DNA of 64,000 nucleotides from Streptomyces hyaluromycini (GTDB taxonomy: Bacteria; Actinomycetota; Actinomycetes; Streptomycetales; Streptomycetaceae), in contig NZ_BCFL01000019.1 of the NCBI RefSeq assembly GCF_002217755.1, positions 186,001-250,000 on the forward strand, in the 5' to 3' direction. Numbering within the stretch: the first letter of the stretch is position 1; every line of letters starts with the position of its first letter. Of the stretch, positions 14,864-24,113 are shown piece by piece. The notes under the pieces were generated by a model. The model did not search any database. It was not told where the DNA came from and was given only the letters and a program-made list of their open reading frames with translations. Both the position numbers and the translations under genes were made by a program.

Positions 14864-14889
14864 GGACTAGACCTCCGGACTAGACCTCT
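14864..14889. promoter_or_regulatory. Tandem GGACTAGACCTC boxes upstream of cutC (DasR/dre-like)
   Basis: GGACTAGACCTC occurs at 14864-14875 and again at 14878-14889, a 14-bp period. The core resembles the GTCTAGAC-type site of the GntR regulator DasR, though neither copy is a full palindrome. They lie 48-73 bp before the cutC ATG. Confidence 0.4.
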
Positions 14890-14936
14890 TGCGAGAGGTG
14901 CACGGGGTACACGGGGAACACCACGGAAGGGGCCCT

Positions 14937-15647
14937 ATGAGCACGCGGGCAGTCCTGGAGGTGATCGCCCTCGACGCCGAGGACGCGGTCGCCGCCCAGG
15001 CCGGAGGCGCGGACCGCCTTGAACTGGTCACGGACATGGCGGCCGACGGGCTGACCCCGCCGCCCCGGACCTTCACCGCGATCCGGGCCGCCGTCGACAT
15101 CGACCTGCGTGTGATGCTGCGCCTGGCGGACGGGTTCGCGGCGGGCGACACCGGCCGCCTGGCGGGGGTGGCCGGGGAGCTGCGGGCGGCCGGGGCCGAC
15201 CAGTTCGTGCTCGGGTTCCTGGCCGCGGACGGCGGGGTGGACCTGGACGCGGTGGAGCGGGTCGTGGCCGCGCTGGACGGCTGCCGCTGGACCTTCCACC
15301 GGGCCATCGACCGGGCCGCGGACCGGGACGCCCTGCGCAAGCAGCTCGCCGACCTGCCGGGCCTCGACGCCTACCTCACGGCGGGAGCCGCGGAGGGTGT
15401 GGACGAGGGGCTGCCCAGGCTGCTGGCCGAGGCACGGCGACGCGGCGAGCCGGGGTACGAGCAGACGATCCTGGTGGGCGGAGGGCTCCGGCTCGACCAC
15501 GTGCCCGAGCTACGGGCGGCGGGCGTCGACGCCTTCCACATCGGCGGGGCGGCGCGGCCGGCGGGCTGGGAGGGGGCGGTGTCGGAGGAAGCGGTGCGGT
15601 CCTGGCGCCGGGCGCTGGACCGGTCCGGGGGTGCGGGACCGCGTTGA
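14937..15647 (+). CDS. cutC: CutC-family copper homeostasis protein
   Basis: A 236-residue TIM-barrel protein. Diagnostic segments are LEVIALDAEDAVAAQAGGAD, RLELVTDMAADGLTP, RVMLRLADGF, FVLGFLAADGGVDLDAVERV, WTFHRAIDRAAD and ILVGGGLRLDHVPEL ending in DAFHIGGAA. CutC was described as a copper protein, but the copper role is disputed. The start at ATG 14937 follows GGAAGGGG. A strong terminator follows the stop. Confidence 0.9.
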   Translation: MSTRAVLEVIALDAEDAVAAQAGGADRLELVTDMAADGLTPPPRTFTAIRAAVDIDLRVMLRLADGFAAGDTGRLAGVAGELRAAGADQFVLGFLAADGGVDLDAVERVVAALDGCRWTFHRAIDRAADRDALRKQLADLPGLDAYLTAGAAEGVDEGLPRLLAEARRRGEPGYEQTILVGGGLRLDHVPELRAAGVDAFHIGGAARPAGWEGAVSEEAVRSWRRALDRSGGAGPR

Positions 15648-15676
15648 TCGGCGGAGGACCCCGGCCTTGTGCGGAG

Positions 15677-15705
15677 GACCCCGGCCCTGTTCATGGGCCG
15701 GGGTC
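15677..15705. terminator. Bidirectional terminator between cutC and the ABC permease
   Basis: A perfect 11-bp stem, GACCCCGGCCC and GGGCCGGGGTC, with a 7-nt loop (TGTTCAT), between convergent genes. Confidence 0.8.
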
Positions 15706-15730
15706 TCAGCGCCGGTGGGTGACGGTCGGG

Positions 15731-18561
15731 TCAGTCGGCGGCGAGCAGGTGGGCGGGGGCGATCCGGGACAGCCCCCGGATCGGCACCGTCAGCGCCGCC
15801 ACCACCAGGGCGGTCGCGGCGAGCGTGGCCAGCAGCGCGGCGCCGGCGACCGTGAACAGGTGCCCGTGCAGCACGCCCCGGCCGAGTGACAGCACCCCGG
15901 CCAGACCGGCCACCGCGCCGGACAGGCCGCCCAGCAGAGCCAGTCCGATCCCCTCGTAGAGGGTCAGCTTCGCCAGCTCGCGGTTGGTCCAGCCGGTCGC
16001 CCGCAGCACCGCGAGATCGGCGGCGCGCTCGCGCTGCGAGATGACCAGTACGTCGATCGCGCCGGCGGCGCCCAGCAGCAAGGACAGGGCGACGCTGAGG
16101 TAGTCGGCCTCGCGCGCCTGTGCCACCACGGCGTTGCCGAGCAGCGACCCGGCCACCTCGCCCCGGAAGGCCAGCGTCAGGGCGAGCAGCACCGTGAAGG
16201 CGGCCACTCCCAGCGCCAGCCCCGCCGCACCCAGCAGCGTGCGGCCCCGCACCCGCAGCAGATTGAGCACGGCAAGTCCGGCCACCGAACGTACCGGGCG
16301 CGCGCGGCGGGCCGCCGTCACCGGGGGCCGGACGGCTTCCATCGGCCCCAGCCGGGTGGCGAGCCAGGCGGGGATCAGGCCCGCCACCGTGGCCAGCAGG
16401 AGCGCCACCGGGAGTACGAGGAGTGACTTGGTGCCGGCTTCGGGCTGTCCCAGCACCCGGCCCAGCACGTACGCGAGCACCGTGCCCGCCGCTCCGGCGG
16501 CGAGGCCGATCACCGCCAGTTCGCCGAGGACCAGGCGGAGTACTTCGCCGCCGCTCCAGCCCAGGCAGCGCAGCGTGCCGATCTCGGTGCGCCGTGAGCG
16601 CACCGAGGCCAGCGCCGCCTGGCCGAGGAAGAGCGCGCACACGACGAGGACCAGCACGAAGAGCACCGCGCTCTTGGTGTCCACCGCCCTGAGGATGCGC
16701 AGGGCCACGCCCTTGGCGACCCAACGCTCCGTCACCTGCGCCGAGCCGCTCAGCGCCACCGTCTGCGGGGCGGGCGAGCTGCCGACGGTGACGTCGACCT
16801 GGAGCCGGGGACAGGCGGCCCGGATCGCGCCGGCCACTGCGTTCACCCGCGCCCGGGAGGCGGTGTCGACGCCGGTCACTCCGGCCACCCGGACCCTGAT
16901 CGCGCTGACCGGCGCCTTGTCCTGGAGACCCGGGACGCGGCGGCTCTTGGTGAGCGCGGTGACGGAGTCCATCGTCGTCAGCATGGTGGGCGGCGGGCTG
17001 ACGTAGCCGCCCAGGTTGCGATCGGGCTGCAGCGGCTTGCCGTGGAGCTTCGCCCGGGTCGCGCTGTCCGCGCCGGTGACCTGCGGCGTCTGGTAGGTCT
17101 CCAGCGGGGTGTCGGACAGTGCCGAGAAGCCGTGCAGTCTGCCGGTGTCGTAGCGGCCGACCAGGTGGACGAAGGGATTGGGCAGGCGCCCGGAGTCGAC
17201 GCCGTCGCAGACACCCAGCCCGATGCAGTCCGTGGCGGCGTGGCTGGTCACCTTCCGGTACTGGGTGCCCTGGTGGTTCTCCTCGGGGACGTTGGCGAAC
17301 GGCTGCTGGTTCGAGTTGGTGACCCACAGGCTGCGCTTCTGCGGCGGCTGTGTCTGCGCGGCGAGGTCGCCGTCGGAGGCCCGGCGGTAGGTGACCGGGC
17401 CGACCGTCCAGTAGTCGCCGGTGTCGAACGAATCCTCGTTCAGCGCCTTCCGGTAGCCCTTGCCCAGGTCGACCCGGGTCCTGCCCACCGTGGTGCCGTG
17501 CAGGCCGCGGACGAAGCTGTCGGCCGTCGGGTTGCCCAGTTTCGAGGGCAGCTCGGCCGGGTCGCCGACGTCGAGCCGCTGGACGGTGGCGTCGAGCGTC
17601 CCGGTGGTCAGCGGGTCGTTGCTGAGCAGCGCCGGGATGTAGGAGTCGTGCTGTCCGTGGACGCTCTTGGCGGACGACACCGTCCACGGCTTGTCCTGCT
17701 CGGTGAGCATCCGGCCCGAGGTGACGGTGGAGCCGAGGCCCACCAGCTTGTCCTCGGCCGCCGGGTCGATGGCGGACAGCAGCACGGGGTAACTGACCGG
17801 AACGTCGATGGTGGCCTTGTCCCGGCCGGACTGGCAGTTCATCCGCGAACTCAGGTCCGGGTCGAACGGTGACTTCTCCCTGAGGTCCTCGGCGATGAAG
17901 TTCGACTTCATCGGCAGGTTCAGGTTGAACTCGGTCTGCTCGGTCTTGTCCCGGTTGAAGTAGAAGCAGACGTCGTACTTCCCCTTCAGCCGGTACCGCT
18001 GGGTGCTCTTGTCGACCGCTCCCTTTTCCAGGGTGTCGGACTGGAACAGGTCCTCCGGCGTCCCCGCCGAGGTCAGGGGGGAGCGGGTGAGGTAGACGTA
18101 CTCGTCGGAGGTGCGGTAGGTGCCCAGTCCGGAGGTGAGCGTCGGGCTGATGCGCAGGATCTGCCGGGACGCCTTGCCGTCCAGGAAGCGGGACACGTCC
18201 ACGGTGACGGTGCTGGACACCATGAGGTAGCCGATGTTGGCGACCGGCGCGGCCACGTCGACCCCGGCCAGGCCGCGGATGCGCCGGTACTGGTCCATGG
18301 TGATGCCGCCGAACGTGCCGGACAGGAAGTTCGGCGTGACCAGACCGCTCTGCCGCTCCACGGCCGTCTGCGAGTCCGGCGGGCGTACCAGGACGTCGTA
18401 CGCGGACCGTGCGTTCTTCCGTACCGTGCCCACGGTGGTCGCCTGACTCGTGCTCACCGTCGCGGTCAGCAGGGTGAAGCTGGTCGCCGCCACCAGGATC
18501 CCGGCGGCCAGGGCCAGCGCGCGCCCGCGTCGCCGCCGTAACTGATCGAGGATCATCGCTA

Positions 18562-18565
<4 letters not shown>
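15731..18565 (-). CDS. FtsX-like ABC transporter permease
   Basis: A 944-residue permease. TM1 (ALALAAGILVAATSFTLLTA) precedes a large extracytoplasmic region of about 560 residues, then two FtsX/MacB-type cores. The first core spans about 630-760, with VLFVLVLVVCALFLGQAALASV and RTEIGTLRCLGWSGGEVLRLV. The second is at the C-terminus, with RAADLAVLRATGWTNRELAKL. The paired TEIGxLRxxG motifs are typical of this class. The GTG at 18565 overlaps the ATPase stop (GTGA), so they are coupled. It probably exports a peptide, lipid or antibiotic; the cargo is unknown. Confidence 0.88.
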
Positions 18566-19266
<701 letters not shown>

Positions 19267-19292
19267 TGTTGCAGCCTCGCCCTCGTACATCG

Positions 19293-19347
19293 CGGCACAT
19301 ATATCGCCGCACATACATTGCGGCAATTCAGGGGTATGTTGTCACAA
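19293..19347. promoter_or_regulatory. Candidate PadR operators in the divergent region
   Basis: Two contiguous 14-mers, CGGCACATATATCG (19293-19306) and CCGCACATACATTG (19307-19320), match at 11 of 14 bases. A third partial CGGCAATT follows. The palindrome TTGTCACAA (19339-19347) sits just before the PadR start. AT-rich repeats between a PadR gene and its neighbour are the usual regulatory arrangement. Confidence 0.5.
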
Positions 19348-19363
19348 TGTAGAAGGGACGTAT

Positions 19364-20005
19364 ATGCCGCTCCATCACGCCGTGCTCGCGCTGCTGACCC
19401 GGCGACCGAATCACGGATACGAACTCAAGGCTCGGTTCGAGGAGGCCATCGGCCCGCAGTGGGGTGGCCTGAACATCGGTCACCTCTACCAGATCCTCGA
19501 ACGGCTGGTCCGTGACGGCTATGTCTCACGCTCGCAGGTCACGCAGACCGACCGGCCCGACAAGAACCTCTACACGCTCACCGAGGCCGGTGAGGCCGAG
19601 TTGCGCTCGTGGGCGACCACCGCCTGGGTGCGCGTCGGCGGCTTCCGCGACGAACTGTTCCTGAAGCTCCTCGGCGCCGTCGCCCTGGGCCCGCAGGCCC
19701 TGACCACGCTGATCGAGTCGCAGCGGCAGACGTACCTGGCCGAACTCGCGGGCCTGGCACGGCAGCGCCGGGCCCACGCCGACGAACCGCTGGTCGCCGT
19801 CCTGATCGACGCCGCCATCGCACACACCAAGGCCGACCTCGGACTGCTGGACAGCGCCGCGCAGCATCTGGGCCCGCTCGCCGCAGCACAGGGCGCACAG
19901 GCACCGGAGGGTTCACAGGCGCCGGAGCGTGTACAGGCGCAGGGCGGCGCCGATGAGGCCGGCGGGCACGGCGGGACGAGAGGGTCCCGCAGGGAGTCCG
20001 CCTAG
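19364..20005 (+). CDS. PadR-family transcriptional regulator
   Basis: A 213-residue protein. The winged helix is at residues 1-90: MPLHHAVLALLTRRPNHGYE, NIGHLYQILERLVRDGYVS, YTLTEAGEAELRSW. A helical dimerisation domain follows (LTTLIESQRQTYLAELAGLA). The last 45 residues are low-complexity (QAPEGSQAPERVQAQ). PadR proteins commonly repress adjacent multidrug exporters and are released by the drug; the divergent ABC operon is the obvious target. The start is ATG 19364 with AGAAGGGACG upstream. Confidence 0.9.
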   Translation: MPLHHAVLALLTRRPNHGYELKARFEEAIGPQWGGLNIGHLYQILERLVRDGYVSRSQVTQTDRPDKNLYTLTEAGEAELRSWATTAWVRVGGFRDELFLKLLGAVALGPQALTTLIESQRQTYLAELAGLARQRRAHADEPLVAVLIDAAIAHTKADLGLLDSAAQHLGPLAAAQGAQAPEGSQAPERVQAQGGADEAGGHGGTRGSRRESA

Positions 20006-20019
20006 CTTGACGTCCGTGG

Positions 20020-21263
20020 TCAACGCGGGGATCCGCCGAGTGGTTGCGACGAGTCCTCACGCACCCGCACTTGGTGAGGGCCCTCAAGAGGCACCCCATG
20101 GGCCGTGGTCGCCCCCGCCACTCCCAGCGCCAACACCGCGATCCCCGCCCCCGCCAGCAGGAACCACCGATCCCCGAAAAGCTCCAGCGCGAGACTCCCC
20201 GTACCCCCCGCCGCCGCCATCCCCAAATACGTCGCACTGCTGCTCAGTGACACCAGCACCGGCGCATTGGCGGGGGCGATGGAGGTGATCCGGGTGATCT
20301 GGGCGACCGCCAGCGCCCACCCGATCACCGGCGTGACCACCGACGCGGCGAGCGCCGTCGGCATCGTGCGCAGCGTCCAGGGCGCGGCCGCCGCCACCGC
20401 GACGTAGGCGGCGAGGGCCGACAGCACCACCACGCGCGGTCCCCACGCGTCCACGAGCCGCCCGCCCAGCTGCGAACCGGCCACTGCCGCGACGCCGCTG
20501 ACCAGGAGCAGCAGGGTCAGCCTGTCCTGGGAGCCGCCGGTCGCGGGCCGGGTGGCCACCGTGTAGTAGATGTAGGTCGTCTGGAAGGCCACGAAGATCA
20601 GGAACGTGGTGGCCGCCGCACCCACGACCCGCCGGTCGGCAAGCGGCGCCAGCCGCTCCCGGAGGGTCAACGCGGCGGCCGGCTGCGGGAGTTCCCGCAG
20701 GAGGGCGGCAAGGCCGGCGAAGGCGGCCGCGCCCAGGCCCGTCACCAGCCACATCGTCAGCCGCCAGTCCGTACGGCCGATCCAGGTGCCCAGCGGCACC
20801 CCGAGCGCCGTCGCGACCGTCAGCCCGCCCTCCCCCACTCTCGGCTTCGCCCGAGCGGGGGGACCCCCATCACCGCGATGGCCCGCCCGCGCCGCTCCGG
20901 CGGTACCAGCGAGGTCGCGACCGCGCTCGCGGTGGGGGTGTAGAGGGCGGCTCCCACGGCGGCCAGCACGCGCGTGCCGAGCAGGGCGCCGTACGACGGG
21001 GCGAGCGCCGTGAGCGCGTTGGCGGCCGTGAAGACGGCCAGCGCGGTGAGCAGGGCGTGGCGGCGGGGCCAGCGGGCGGTCGCCGTGGCCAGGACGGGGG
21101 CGAGGATGCCGTAGGCGAGGGCGAAGACGGTCACCATCTGTCCGGCGACCGAGATGGACACGTCCAGATCGCGGGCGACGAGCGGCAGGATGCCGGCCGT
21201 CACCATGCCGTCGGTGCCGACGGCGAAGGTGCCGAGAGCGAGCAGGAGCAGGCGTAGGCGCAC
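20020..21263 (-). pseudogene. MFS transporter (DHA1 type), frameshifted by a 38-bp element
   Basis: The N-terminal part (21263 down to about 20867) encodes TM1-4: LLLLALGTFAVGTDGMVTAG, ILPLVARDLDVSISVAGQMV, RRGRAIAVMG. The C-terminal part (about 20828-20020) resumes in another frame at LTVATALGVPLGTWIGRTDW and runs through TM5-12. Between them lies a 38-bp palindromic element. Removing exactly those bases joins AVMG to GLTVATALG, the expected MFS motif, and gives an intact 401-residue protein (1206 bases). It is likely a nonfunctional drug or metabolite exporter unless expressed as two halves. Confidence 0.88.
20829..20866 (-). repeat. Miniature palindromic element, copy B (38 bp)
   Basis: The minus strand reads TGG then GGGTCCCCCCGCTCGGGCGA and AGCCGAGAGTGGGGGAGG. 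The outer arms CCCCCC and GGGGGAGG and the inner arms CTCGG.. and ..CCGAG form a long hairpin with a GCGAA-type loop. It disrupts the MFS gene. Confidence 0.88.
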
Positions 21264-21394
21264 GAGTCCCCCAGGTGCGTCGATTGCGCTGCTGGACGCC
21301 GTACTGGGGGCGCTGCCGGAGGCGCTTTAGCCGCCGTCGTCATCGCCGTCGCCGTTGCCGTCGCCGGGGAAGCGGTGGTGGGAGCCCGGACGGC

Positions 21395-23461
21395 TCAGGT
21401 CAGCTGCGGCGGCAGCGGGGCCGCGTGGGTCACGATCAGGCCGGACACGGCCCGGGTGAGGGCCACGTACAGACGGCGCAGGCCGGTGCGTTCGTCCGGT
21501 TCGCCGTCGACCACGGCCCCCGGCTCGTCGAGGACCACGTAGTCGTACTCCAGGCCCTTGGCCAGCGACGCCGGGACCAGGGTGAGGCGGGTCTCGGCCG
21601 TGGTCTCCTCGCCGGGGGCCAGGTAGCCGATGTCCGCCGCCGTCAGCGCCTCCGCGAGCGCCGGCACGCGCGCGTCCGCCGCGATCAGGCCCGTCGAACC
21701 CTCGTTGCGGAGCAACTCCTCGCACGCGGCGACCACTTCGCCGGTGTCCGCGATGGCGCGGAGGGCGAAGAAACCGGGGTTCTCGCGGACCGAGGCGACC
21801 GGCGCCAGGCCGGGGGCGATGTGCGGGAGGAGCCGGGAGGCGTAGGTGATGACGTCCGTGGGGACGCGGAAACCCGCCGTCAGTTCCTCGATGACGCCGT
21901 CCGCCTTGCCGAGGTGGGACAGGGCCTCGTCCCAACTCCGCGTCGCCCAGGGCGTGGTGCCCTGCGCCAGGTCGCCGAGGACGGTCGCCGAACCGGTGGT
22001 GCAGCGGCGGCCGACCGCGCGGTACTGCATGGGGGAGAGGTCCTGCGCCTCGTCCAGGACGACATGGCCGAGCGAGTGCGTGCGCTGGACGAGGTCCGTC
22101 GCCTCGTCGATCAGCACCGCGTCCGCGGCCGACCACGTGGCCGACTTGACGCTGCGCACCGGCTTCGCCCACACGATCGTCTTCTGCTCGTCCTCGTCGA
22201 GGATCCCGGCGGCGTGTTCCGCGAGGAAGTCCGCGTCCGTGAGCAGGCGCAGGACGAGTTTCGCCGGGTCGACCGGCGGCCAGATGTGCTTGACGGCCGC
22301 CTTCACCGCCGCGTTGCGGGCCACCGAGTCCTGCACGCGGTCGTCGGGCGCCTCTCCCGACCGCTCCATCTGGACCAGCACGGCGTGCGCGATGCGCTGC
22401 GGCAGGGCCTCGCGCGCCGCGCCGTACCGGATACCCCGCTCCAGCAACTCACGGACGATGTCCTCCAGTTCGTACGCCGGGACGCGCCAGCGACGGGAGC
22501 CGCGCACCACCACGACCGGTTCGGTGGGCAGGGTGACGTGCGCGTGGACGGCCCTGCGCAGGACCTCCGCCATCCGGGCGTCGCCCTTGACGATCGCGGC
22601 GGGGGCGTCGTCGCTGCCGCGTACGTCGACGTCCTTCGCCACCAGGTCGTCCACCGTCGCCTGCTGCACGGTCAGCTCGCCCAGCGCGGGCAGCACCTGC
22701 TCGATGTAGTGCAGGAAGGAGCGGTTCGGCCCGATGACCAGGGTGCCGGTGCGGGCGAGCCGCTCCCGGTGGGCGTAGAGGAGGTACGCGACCCGGTGCA
22801 GGCCGACGGCGGTCTTCCCGGTCCCGGGGCCGCCCTGCACGCACACCGTTCCGCCGAGCCCGCTGCGCACGATCTCGTCCTGCTCGGGCTGGATGGTCGC
22901 CACGATGTCGCGCATCGGACCGACACGCGGCCGCTCGATCTCCTGCTGGAGCAGCTTGCTGGTGCGGGCCGCCTCGGCGGGGTCGGAGAGGTGCTCGTCC
23001 TCGTACGCCGTGATGTCGCCGCGGGTGTACCCGAAGCGCCGGCGCAGCGCGATGTCCATCGGGTCCTTCTTGGACGCCCGGTAGAACGGCTGCGAGACCG
23101 GCGCCCGCCAGTCGATGACCATCGGGTCGCCGTCGTGGTCGTGCACGTGCCGGCGGCCGATGTAGAAGCGTTCGCCGTACGCGCCCTCGGCCTGGTCGGC
23201 GCCGGGGGCGTGCAGGTAGTCGAGGCGGCCGAAGAAGAGCGGCGTGTCGCTGAGGTCGGCCAGCGCCTTGATGCGCTCCTCCATCTGGCGGGCGAGGACC
23301 TCGGCGTTGACCCAGTTCGCGGTGACGTCGCTGATGTCCAGCGACTCGGCGTCCTCCCGCATGGCGCGCAGGGCGGCGCGGGACTCGGCGAGGTGGGAGC
23401 GTTCGCGGGAGAGGGGGTCGGGGTGCGGGTCCGCTAGCGGGTCGTGGGCGGGCGTGGACAA
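21395..23461 (-). CDS. HelD/HelR-family UvrD-like helicase ATPase
   Basis: A 688-residue protein. The N-terminal helical arm (about 18-75) is followed by GRRHVHDHDGDPMVIDWRAP, a hallmark of HelD proteins. Walker A GGPGTGKTA is at 210-218, motif II is VVLDEAQDLSPMQYRAVGRR, and later motifs include GDLAQGTTPW, ELTAGFRVPTDVI, SLAKGLEYDYVVLDEP and RLYVALTRAV. HelD proteins remove or recycle RNA polymerase; in Streptomyces the HelR branch confers rifamycin tolerance. The TTG at 23461 is preferred because GGAGG lies 7 nt upstream. No rifamycin-associated element was seen upstream. Confidence 0.85.
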   Translation of the reverse strand: MSTPAHDPLADPHPDPLSRERSHLAESRAALRAMREDAESLDISDVTANWVNAEVLARQMEERIKALADLSDTPLFFGRLDYLHAPGADQAEGAYGERFYIGRRHVHDHDGDPMVIDWRAPVSQPFYRASKKDPMDIALRRRFGYTRGDITAYEDEHLSDPAEAARTSKLLQQEIERPRVGPMRDIVATIQPEQDEIVRSGLGGTVCVQGGPGTGKTAVGLHRVAYLLYAHRERLARTGTLVIGPNRSFLHYIEQVLPALGELTVQQATVDDLVAKDVDVRGSDDAPAAIVKGDARMAEVLRRAVHAHVTLPTEPVVVVRGSRRWRVPAYELEDIVRELLERGIRYGAAREALPQRIAHAVLVQMERSGEAPDDRVQDSVARNAAVKAAVKHIWPPVDPAKLVLRLLTDADFLAEHAAGILDEDEQKTIVWAKPVRSVKSATWSAADAVLIDEATDLVQRTHSLGHVVLDEAQDLSPMQYRAVGRRCTTGSATVLGDLAQGTTPWATRSWDEALSHLGKADGVIEELTAGFRVPTDVITYASRLLPHIAPGLAPVASVRENPGFFALRAIADTGEVVAACEELLRNEGSTGLIAADARVPALAEALTAADIGYLAPGEETTAETRLTLVPASLAKGLEYDYVVLDEPGAVVDGEPDERTGLRRLYVALTRAVSGLIVTHAAPLPPQLT

Positions 23462-23687
23462 GGGGGTGCCTCCGAAGGCCTGCGAGTCGATGGCGCTCAG
23501 GTGTGGATGGCGCACAGGTGGCGATCAGCCGACCGGTTTCCGTCCGGCAACGTAGGGGCGGCCCGTAGGGCCTCGGTTGAGGGTGGTGGTGGGAGACGGG
23601 TGGGCGGCACTCCGGGGGGCGGAGGCGGGCAAGAGCGGAGATTGTAGTGAGGTGGGGGCGGGGGAGGCCAATGGATTTCCGGGGGCA

Positions 23688-23752
23688 GCGCCCCGTCAGG
23701 GGCGCGGGGCTGTATCAATATGCGGCTCCGCCGCGCGGGCGCGACCAGCCCC
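23688..23752. repeat. Dispersed intergenic repeat, copy R2
   Basis: Contains GCGCCCCGTCAGGGGCGCGG, then GGCTGTATCAATATGCGGC, the hairpin GCGGCTCCGCCGC, and GGGCGCGACCAGCCCCC. The rest of the 448-bp gap between HelR and the next gene (23462-23909) is G-rich non-coding DNA with no other recognised feature. Confidence 0.8.
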
Positions 23753-23909
23753 CACCCACCCGCACCCGCTGAGTCCCCTAGGGGGAGCGTCACCCGGAGG
23801 GTGGGTCGGAGGTGGGGGGCGGGGTCCGTCGGGGGGTGGACGGGAGGATGCCGGAAATTGGACCCGTGGACCGATGCCATGCTTATGTCCGAAGTTCCAC
23901 CATTGAGGC

Positions 23910-24095
23910 ATGAGCGCAGCAACCATCCACCCAGCCCCCAGCGGCCCCCCGGGCGCCACGGCCCTCGACGGAGTCCCTCACACCCACCACCGCCTCGGCG
24001 ACGCCCTGCGCGCCGTCAAGGTCTTCGTCGGCGCGGCGTTCAGCGTCGCGATACTCGGCGAGTACGGCGAGGAGACGGGCATACACCGCAAGTGA
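23910..24095 (+). CDS. Small hypothetical protein
   Basis: A 61-residue protein with a proline-rich start and a hydrophobic segment (AVKVFVGAAFSVAILGEYGE), possibly membrane-associated. A CACCAT box ends 6 nt before the ATG, consistent with leaderless expression. No family recognised. It precedes the GT87 gene by 18 bp. Confidence 0.55.
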   Translation: MSAATIHPAPSGPPGATALDGVPHTHHRLGDALRAVKVFVGAAFSVAILGEYGEETGIHRK

Positions 24096-24100
24096 TGGCA

Positions 24101-24106
24101 TAGGGT
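24101..24106 (+). promoter_or_regulatory. Leaderless -10 box (TAGGGT)
   Basis: TAGGGT ends 7 nt before GTG 24114 and supports that start for the glycosyltransferase. Confidence 0.5.
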
Positions 24107-24113
24107 CACCACC

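Noticed and set aside
23462..23909. A rifamycin-associated element upstream of the HelD/HelR gene
   Set aside because: No copy of the expected GGGGCTTGC-type inverted repeat was found; only a short GGCCC-GTA-GGGCC palindrome and repeat R2 are present.
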